A stretch of DNA of 64,000 nt. Source: Myrica gale. Lineage: Eukaryota > Streptophyta > Magnoliopsida > Fagales > Myricaceae. The notes beneath the pieces were generated by a model that saw only the letters and a program-made list of their open reading frames with translations, did not search any database and had not been told where the DNA came from. Both the position numbers and the translations under genes were made by a program. Position 1 is the stretch's first letter; each line of letters starts with the position of its first letter. This document shows, one piece after another, positions 56,549 through 64,000 of the stretch. The stretch covers positions 16,621,001 through 16,685,000 of the forward strand of contig OZ005610.1 of the NCBI GenBank assembly GCA_963930655.1, given 5' to 3'.

Positions 56549-57257
56549 TGGGTCGTTACAAGGGCACGAGCCAAAAAGTTTCAAGAGGTACTCAATGGGC
56601 TAACTTAATAGGCCTGGGCTCAAGCCAATTAGGGGAGGCCCATTGAACAAGAACCACGTGAACAACAAAGGCTTGTCAACTTGATCCAAGTTCTAGAAGA
56701 ATCTGGTCTAGATTGAGCTTTCAAATGCTAGCTTATTCCTTTTCCTTAGCCGGATATTTAGGAATGTTTGAATTTTCATTGGAATTCCTTTTTAAATGCC
56801 GCTTTATCCCTTTTCCTTAGCCGGATTTTTAGGAATGTTTAAATTTGCATTTGAATCCCTTTTCAAATGCTGATTTTGTCACTTTTCCTTAGCTGGATTT
56901 TTAGGAGCATTTAATTTCTTTCAAATTTTGGGTTTTGTTTCCTATTCTTGGAGGGATGTTCCAAGTCTATTTATTTGGCCTTTAGGCATAAAGAAGAACA
57001 ATTCAAGTTTTGGCAAAACTTGTGAGATTATTTCTCATTGGTTCTTTGAAGAACTATTCAAACTTATCGGGATTTCCCGTGGCATTCATCTCGGCTTATC
57101 AAAAGAAGTTTGTACCATTGTTTGTGGTGTCTTCCTTATCCGAGGTTCTTGCTTGTCATAAACAACGGGTCGAGGTCTCCATTCGAATATGTCCATAGAA
57201 CGATCTTTGGTTCTCTTTCTTTGTTGGGTCTCGTTATTCTTTACGAGGTTCACATCA
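56549..57257 (+). mobile_element. 5' LTR of the second Ty3/gypsy element
   Basis: It ends GGTTCACATCA at 57257, just before the PBS. The left end is near TGGGTCGTTACAAGGGCACG (56549). A CCTTTTCCTTAGCCGGAT(A/T)TTTAGGA unit occurs three times (56739, 56810, 56883). Any 3' LTR would lie beyond the window. Confidence 0.65.
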
Positions 57258-57259
57258 TT

Positions 57260-57271
57260 TGGTATCAGAGC
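57260..57271 (+). other. Primer binding site
   Basis: TGGTATCAGAGC two bases after the LTR end at 57257; Met-tRNA type. It defines the plus orientation of this element. Confidence 0.85.
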
Positions 57272-57739
57272 ACGGTTCTAGTTTAGGTTTACCTATCCTT
57301 TAACATCTTTCGTTCCTTTTTTCTCTTTATTCGTCCACATCATATATCTCTTCTGCCGTCCACATCATTGATCCCTTTTTAGCTGAATTTTCTTTACCGT
57401 TTTTGTTCAACCTTTGCTTGTTCTTATTGATGTCTAATATGTTGTTCTTGGTTTACATACACTAGTTACATCGAAAATCATAGTCTTATTCTCAAGAAAA
57501 ACTTGTTGCTGATCAACAAAAAGAGAAAGAGAAAGAGACACGAGTGGAAAGTGTAAACACGTACGTGAGTGAATCGTGAGGTCCTTTTTATCTTTCTAAA
57601 TTTGTTTTGCAGCAACAATGTCTCACAACAGTGGCAAGAGCGTTACCAACGATACTATGACACTAGCTGACCTTAAATTGTTTATGGAGGCCATGATGAG
57701 TGAGATGAAGAAAATGATGAATTCGTAAATGGCTCAAGT

Positions 57740-60647
57740 TGTCACGCCCCGAACGCTAGCTAAACGAGGCTAATGACAGCCGCGAGCATTCCCAACAAGG
57801 AACGCTCAAGCGTACTTACTACAATTCTTGCAGCAAAATATATACCTCATCTAGAGGACTCTTGCAGCGGAAATATCATAATGCCTCAATATTTAAAAGA
57901 AACCTTATATCGCTAGCGTTTAACGCACATAAGAACATTAGAACATGCTTCCCATCGATAACTCAAAGTAGTTATAACATGGTCTCAAAATATCAATCGT
58001 TTAAAAATCCAACTTACTAAGTCGAATAACCCATGACCACCACACCACGGAGGCTCATGCCGGCCCTTACAAAAATTATCTAAACCTTTACTAAAATAAG
58101 CAAAAAGGAAAGGACATTTTCGCCAACCCTTCTCATAGAGTTCATGGTCCTCTTCTTAAGTTCCCTCCCCTGAAACATTATCTGGAATGATACAATTTAA
58201 AACTGTGAGTCGAAAGACTCAGTAAGGAATTATAGCTAAAACATGGATTTGAAATCGTATGCATGCACTTGAACTTGAAATCATAAGCATGTAAACATAA
58301 TGCGATTCATGCATGATCATGAATCGTGATGCACGTGTATGCCTCATGGTTGCATATGCACATGCACTTGCTCTTGAAAACAATACTTATACTTGTAAAA
58401 TTCTTGCTTTTGGAAAAATCAACCCAATTCTTATCTGATGGGCTACTTGGCCTCTATTTACCCCTGGCATCAGGGTTGTGCGTTCCCATAGGAACTGTCC
58501 CCTATTTCCCTTGGGGACCTTACATATGGTCGAGCTAGCACACCTTCTCGCATTCGTCCTTCAGTGGCTAGACACGATCCTTGGAGGTTCACACCTTCTT
58601 GCAAGCATCCTTCAGTGTGATTGCACATACCTCGTGGACTACCCATCCTTCTTGCAAGCATCCTTCGGTATGGGTGCCCTAGGTGACATCCATCCTTCAC
58701 GTAAACGTCCTTCGGTATGGATGCACCTTCTTGACTTAGTACGGTACCGACCGACTTGGGTTCATTAACAAAACTTGTCATAAAACTTGTCATAAAGTAG
58801 CATAAAAATGGTACTTTCATTTGCATAAAATTTCTCCTTCTTTCTCATGAGAAAAATGAATGCAAATGATCATGATGTATTCATGTCGTGCTTGATAATG
58901 CCATGCTTGATATATCATGCTTGATATGCTTATTCATAAACAGTTTTCATGCTGTGTATCATTCCAGTTTTTGAAAAGCGTAAGTTTCTACTTACAATTT
59001 TCACTTACCTTTGTTCCCTTGAGCGCTTGAACTGCACTTGCCTACAATTGGGTCATACTAGTGTTATTCAAAGGTTCACTAGACGTATAGAGTAGTTATT
59101 CAATAACTCATACTTCGTCACACAAAAACATCCATTTTCTTGACCTCTAGTTGGTCATCTTATGACACAAGATATTTTCTTAAGTGAAAAACCTAGTAGG
59201 GTTTCCTAATAGTTAAAAAGGAAACTAAAATTTCCAGGAGAATTTCGTGAAATTCAAGGGAAGCCGCTCGAGCGTCGGTCGAGCGCCCGTCGAGCGTTAT
59301 GCCTCTGTATAAAAGTGTTAAGGGACGCTCGAGCGCCCTGTCGAGCTTCAGTCGGGCGTAACGCTCTGTGAAATTGTTGAGTGACACTCGAGCGCATGTC
59401 GAGCGTCGGTCGAACGTGAAGTTTCTGCATGAATAATTGTTCGAAGGAAGCTCGAGCGTACTGTCGAGCGTCGGTCGAGCGTGAACTTACTGCACAAAAA
59501 TTCTTGAAGGACGCTCGAGCGCCTGTCGAGCGTCAGTCCATATTTCAAACACAAAACACACATAATACATCCAACACACACGAAATTTGTCTTAACATGT
59601 TCTCCTCTTATAACCTCATATTCCAGACTTCTATTTTACACCTACAAATCAAGACTTCTAACAATACCATGATCTCATTACCTCAAATAAATGCTATTGC
59701 ATCTATCCCACTTCTTTTGGTATTTTATCAAACACCTAGTGTGCATCTATGTTTCTCTTGGGTTTTTAAAGTTCCAGATCTAACTATATTTTCCATGGTT
59801 TTGTGCACAATCCATACAACTCTCTACAACTCACTAGATCTACATTTTCTTCAAAGAAAACACATGAATCTCAAGGAGAAAATCTAACAACACACAACCA
59901 ACCAACAAAAGAGAACAAGAAGGAAATGGGAGAGATGAGGTAGTGATAATTTTCGGCCAACAAAGGTTCTCTTAGAAAAGGGTCGGATCCTTACCTAGCT
60001 TTTCTCCTCTTTCTCCTTCTTCTCTCTTCCTTCTCTTCTCTTCTTCCTTTCTTCTTTCTTCCTTCTCTTCTCTTCTTCCTTTCTCCTTCTTTTTCTTCTT
60101 CTTTTCTTCCTTTGATCGGGTGAGTTAGGGCTAAGTGTTTTTCGGTTTGGGGGGGCTGCTTATACCGGAGAGCTTGGGGGAAGGGAAAAGGCAAAACTGC
60201 CCTTCCCCCTACTTTCCCTTCTTATCCCCTATTTTTCCCCATTCCTTCCTTTTCTGCCCCTAAAGAAAGTTTATTTTCTTTTCCTGCCACTCCACAAATC
60301 TAACCTTAATATGTCTCCTCATTTCTTGTTCCAAGGATCCACATATTGCCACATATTCTTCAAAAATCAAAGCCCTAATTAAATTCCTCCAATTATTGTA
60401 ACTTAGGGACATATTTAATTAATAAAACAATTCAAGCTAATAAATCTTAACTACTCAATTTAACAAAGACAATTAATATAACATTTAAACTTCTAGCTTA
60501 AAACTCATAAAACGTTAGGGAAAGAAATTCCCCCTAAACATAATCTGAAATTAATTATCCATACATACATCCTCAATAATTAGAGTAATACATACTTAGA
60601 GAGTCATAATCAATAAATTGACAGACTTAAAATTGGGGTCTCACACA
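57740..60647 (-). mobile_element. Solo LTR of gypsy subfamily C with TSD CAAGT
   Basis: On the plus strand it runs TGTCACGCCCCGAACG to TTGGGGTCTCACA, 2908 bp, with CAAGT at 57735-57739 and 60648-60652. It has no internal region. It contains the hairpin GTGAGTCGAAAGACTCAG (58205-58222), four copies of the CCTTC...TCCTTCRGT-type motif (58543-58720), a 62-bp tandem array at 59259-59540 and a CT-rich tract at 60001-60115. It splits the gag gene of the gypsy element. Confidence 0.92.
59259..59540. repeat. ~62-bp tandem array built on GCTCGAGCG and GTCGAGCGTC words
   Basis: About 4.5 units start near 59259, 59322, 59384, 59447 and 59509. Each unit has GCTCGAGCG (or ACTCGAGCG) followed 8-12 bases later by GTCGAGC and then GGTCGAGCG or GTCGGGCG. 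The spacer is AT-rich. Confidence 0.85.
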
Positions 60648-61060
60648 AGTTCACCAACGTATAGATCATATGGAGAATTCACTTGAGAAACAGCCACAAA
60701 ATGCCCCCAATTTCCATAGAAGAGGATTGGGATCCTATTGATGGCTATAGAAAACATGGAGGGCGGGTTAGCGAAGCTAGGAATCAGGATATCAAATATT
60801 TTAGATGTCAAGGCAGGGGTCATATAGCAAGTCAATGTCCAAACAAGCAAGTCATGGTGTTGCAAGCCAATGGTGAAATTGTGACCGATGATGAAGCTTC
60901 CGACACCGACGACATGCCGCCATTGGAGGATGTTTCCGAGGAGGAATATTTAGCTTCTGATGCATTGACATTGGTGGCGAAGAGAGTATTGAGCTTGCAA
61001 GCAAAAGGAGTTGATGAAGTACAGCAGGAGAACATCTTTACACTAGGTTCTACGTTAAAG

Positions 61061-61440
61061 ACAAGGTATATAGTGTGATTATTGATGGTGGTAGTTGTAC
61101 TAATGTTGCAATCACAATTATGGTGGAGGAATTGGGATTGCCTATAGTGAAGCACTCTAGACCGTACAAGCTGCAATGGCTAAATGATAGTGGTGAGATA
61201 AGGGTGAACAAACAAGTGTTAGTATCTTTTTGAATCGGTAAATATGAAGACAAAGTACTGTGTGATGTAGTATCGATGCAAGCGGGACACTTATTGCTAG
61301 GGCGTCCATGGCAATTCGATAGATAAGTGAAGCATGATGGCTTTACAAACAAGTACTCTTTTGTACTTAATCAACGATCAATCACTCTTGTACCATTGAA
61401 ATCGCAACAACTATATGAGGATCAAGTGAGATTGCAAAAG
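61061..61440 (+). pseudogene. Aspartic protease region of the second gypsy element
   Basis: The protease would cut the Gag-Pol polyprotein. The frame reads YSVIIDGGSCTNVA with the active-site DGGS, then MVEELGLPIVKHSRPYKLQW, LNDSGEIRVNKQVLVSF, a TGA near 61232, IGKYEDKVLCDVV and MQAGHLLLGRPWQF (the second conserved protease block, LLGRPW). A TAG follows DR near 61322. After SLYEDQV-like text near 61410 the sequence becomes a Lys/Arg-rich linker (61430-61560) of poor quality. Confidence 0.75.
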
Positions 61441-61559
61441 AGAGTGAGCAAAAGAAAAAGAGTGAAAATCAGAGGAAGCCGAGAAAGATGAGAGAGAAAA
61501 AGAGAGTCAGAGATCAGCCCTTAAGAAAAAATCAGAGAGAAAACAAAAGAATTTCTATG

Positions 61560-63470
61560 CAAAAGTGAGTGAGATCAAGCAAGCAATGCTTTCAAATCAG
61601 CCGATGATTGTACTTTTGTACAAAGAGACATTTTTAAACACTAACGAACTTGACCTTGCTTTGCCTAATTCTATTGTTTCTCTTTTGCAAGAGTACGAGG
61701 ATGTCTTCCCCAAGGATACACCACATGGTTACCTCCAATCCGAGGGATTGGACATCAAATCGATTGTATTCCTGGTGCAACCATTCCAAACCGACCAGCT
61801 TAAAGGAGCAATCCCGATGAGACAAAGGAGCTTCAATGGCAGGTAAGTGAGTTGTTGGAGAAGGGACGCGTGAAGGAGAGCATGAGCACATATGCGGTTC
61901 CGGTCCTACTTGTACCTAAAAAGGATGGGACATGGAGAATGTGCGTTGATTGCCGAGCCATCAACAACATAACGGTAAAGTATTGACATCCTATCCCACG
62001 CTTAGATGATATGTTAGATGAGCTACATGGTTCTTGCATATTTTCTAAGATTGATTTAAAGAGTGGTTATCATCAAATTAGGATAAAAGAAGGAGATGAA
62101 TGGAAAACGACTTTGAAAACAAAATATGGTTTGTATGAATGGTTAGTTATGCCTTTTGGTTTGACCAATGCTCCGAGCACCTTTAAGAGACTTATGAACC
62201 ATGTTTTGCGTGCATTTATAGGCATATTTGTTGTTGTCTATTTTGATGTTATACTCATTTATAGCAAAAATGTGGACGATCATGTAGTACATTTGAAATA
62301 TGTTCTAGATGTGCTAAGGAAAGAAAAGTTGTTTGCTAATAGGAAGAAGTGTACCTTTTACACCGATAAGCTTGTATTTCTGGGATTTGTTGTTAGTGCA
62401 CAAGATATACATGTGGATGAAGAAAAGGTACGTGCAATCCAAGAGTGGTCAAGTCCCACAAGTGTAGGTAATGTTCGTAGTTTTCATGGACTTACAAGTT
62501 TTTACAGGCGGTTCGTAAAGGACTTTAGTAGCATAACCGCACCACTTACCGAAGTGATGAAGAAGAACGTTGGATTTAGATAGGGAGAAGGCATTTAATT
62601 TAATCAAAGAGAAGTCGACTAACGTCCCTTTATTGTCTTTACCTAACTTTTCTAAAATGTTTGAAGTTGAATGTGATGCTTTAGGTATTGGTATAGGCGC
62701 CGTTCTTATGCAAGAAGGACGACCAATTGCTTACTTCAGCGAGAAACTAAGTGGGGCAGTCTTAAACTACCCAACTTATGATAAGGAGTTATATGCATTG
62801 GTTCAGGCTTTAGAGATGTGGCAGCCCTACCTATGGCCAAAGGAGTTCGTGATTCACACCAATCATGAGTCTTTGAAACACTTGAAGGGCCAACACAAGC
62901 TGAACAAAAGGCATACACGTTGGGTGGAATTCATTAAGACATTTCCATACGTCATTCTGTATAAGCAAGGTAAGGAGAATGTGGTCGCCGATGGACTTTC
63001 TCGCAGGTATGCATTACTTTCCACACTTGATGAAAAATTACTTGGTTTTGATCTTATTAAAACTTTATACACTGATGACCATGAATTTTGTGAGGAATAT
63101 ATGGCTTGTGAGAAAACAACATTTGCTAAGTTCTTTAGGCTTGATGGATTCTTATTTCAAGAGAATAAGCTATGAGTGCCTAATTGTTCTTTGAGAGAGT
63201 TACTAATGCAGGAATCACATGGTGGGGGTTTAATGGGACATTTTGGAGTTGCAAAGACTTTAACTATTATGTAAGAACACTTCTATTGGCCTCACATGAA
63301 ACGAGATGTTGAACGAATTTGTGGTAGATGTGTCACGTGTAGGCAAGCTAAATCCAAAGTGCAACCCAATGGTATGTATACTCCTTTACCAATTCCTAGT
63401 GAGCCTTGGATTGATATTTCAATGGATTTTGCGTTATGATTGCCTAGGACTAAACGTGGAAAAGATTAAA
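61560..63470 (+). pseudogene. Pol of the second gypsy element: RT, RNase H, integrase start
   Basis: RT is readable from about 61815: STYAVPVLLVPKKDGTWRMC, VDCRAINNITVKY, then a TGA at 61984 for the expected Arg of [40 protein letters not shown]. The catalytic motif is YFDV at about 62240 instead of YxDD, so the second metal-binding Asp is lost. RNase H follows from about 62575 in a new frame ([77 protein letters not shown]). The integrase zinc module [10 protein letters not shown]...[12 protein letters not shown] starts near 63210, with a TAA near 63270. [23 protein letters not shown] ends at 63470, where a reversed LTR interrupts it. Confidence 0.88.
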
Positions 63471-64000
63471 TGTCACGCCCCGAACGCAATCCCACAGGGA
63501 CAAAGACAGCCACGAGCAATCCCGAGAGAAAGCCCAAGCGAGCTTAATCATACATACAGCGGAATACAATTGAAAGAGAGACGGGCCAAAACTCATCATA
63601 ACTAATCTTACATATTAGGTTTCAAAGAAGTAGTAGCTTAATTACATAACACATGGAATTTCATAACCTAAGTGACAGACCACAACGGTCAACAGTCACC
63701 ACAACAAAATACATATCATCTTCTTTCTAAGGCAGATAGTCTTCCTGACCTCCTTCACTTGAAACATCTGGAATGATACATTTGAAAAACTATGAGTCGA
63801 AAGACTTAGTAAGGGAAAACCTAAACTTAAAAACATGAGTTTTTTATTTGAGTATCAATATCTTGAATAAACATAAGTCTTGATGCACATGCATGCTTCA
63901 TGGTTACATATGAACATGTAATAGTCTTGATCTTGAAAAATATGCTCTTGAACTTAAATGACACATGATCCTTGGAAAGTATTTTCTTCTTGACTTGTGG
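63471..64000 (-). mobile_element. Reversed gypsy LTR (subfamily A), runs off the window
   Basis: It begins TGTCACGCCCCGAACGCAATCC on the plus strand and matches the reverse complement of 4190-4717. The hairpin ATGAGTCGAAAGACTTAG is at 63792-63809, with one mismatch in the stem. It interrupts the integrase. The remaining ~2.9 kb would lie beyond 64000. Confidence 0.85.

Larger units (their letters stand above)
57618..61076 (+). pseudogene. Gag of the second gypsy element, split by a solo LTR
   Basis: The start MSHNSGKSVTNDTMTLADLK is at 57618, right after TTTTGCAG, a possible splice acceptor in the leader. A TAA at 57726 precedes MAQV, and the frame resumes after the solo LTR at 60653 with HQRIDHMENSLEKQPQNAPN. 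The central gag domain is missing; a frameshift leads to EEDWDPIDGYRKHGG and the zinc knuckle YFRCQGRGHIASQC near 60800, whose first Cys has become Tyr. An acidic linker (TDDEASDTDDMPPLEDVSEE) and RENIFTLG-like text run toward the protease and end in TGA at 61076. Gag would bind and package RNA; this copy cannot. Confidence 0.8.

Noticed and set aside
59259..59540. Possible CRISPR-like array
   Set aside because: Units are continuous tandem repeats with diverging spacers of low complexity in a plant LTR; no unique spacers and no cas genes.
59429..59887. 152-residue plus-strand open frame
   Set aside because: It starts in the 62-bp tandem array and continues through non-coding LTR sequence; no domain and not conserved in the sister LTR at 44845.

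Overview
This 64 kb window looks like repeat-dense heterochromatin from a flowering plant, probably a eudicot. It is AT-rich and made almost entirely of nested, decayed transposable elements. I found no convincing host gene, tRNA, rRNA, CRISPR array or bacterial-type operon. Nearly every coding remnant carries stops or frameshifts. Species cannot be read from the sequence.

Layout. 1-1276: minus-strand Ty3/gypsy RNase H/integrase remnant. 1277-9437: long-LTR (TGTGAGACCCC...GGGGCGTGACA) Tekay/Del-like gypsy element with PBS and broken gag, cut by a reversed LTR of the same superfamily. 9438-29879: CACTA (En/Spm) graveyard, interrupted by a solo LTR (11344-15313), a Copia solo LTR (17071-18622) that carries a shrunken gypsy solo LTR, and a SIRE-like LTR (20872-22661) that carries a MULE-type MITE. 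29880-34234: another long gypsy LTR with its leader. 34235-40980: SIRE-like Copia LTR, pol and env-like remnant, split by a solo LTR (37072-39506). 40981-44840: second SIRE-like element (gag, protease, integrase) in the opposite orientation, with LTR pieces in head-to-head arrangement. 44845-48480: gypsy LTR inside a Copia LTR. 48490-51360: unrecognised gene-like remnants. 51874-55941: hAT element with exact 8-bp target duplication and further hAT-like elements nested in it. 56031-56548: MULE-like fragment with a GC-rich palindromic island. 56549-63470: second gypsy element (LTR, PBS, gag, protease, RT, RNase H, integrase start), split by a solo LTR (57740-60647) and cut by a final LTR that runs off the window.

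Most notable is the CACTA region. Up to three copies of an accessory gene lie in it; two clearly share an MSKC start, an upstream 5' exon with intron, and a domain resembling the 'putative plant transposon protein' family, and the third is a fragment. The gene sits 5' of TNP2 transposase remnants and is surrounded by clusters of a palindromic motif (consensus about CGTCCGGACG or GTTCGGACG). The motif also fills its first intron and lies next to a canonical CACTA terminus at 27678-27691. A domain of the same type appears in the SIRE env-like ORF at 39664-40980, in a different transposon class.

Target-site duplications support the insertion history for the elements at 11344, 17071, 20872, 21844, 37072, 51874, 52738 and 57740. 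Family names come from motif recognition by eye and were not checked by database search.
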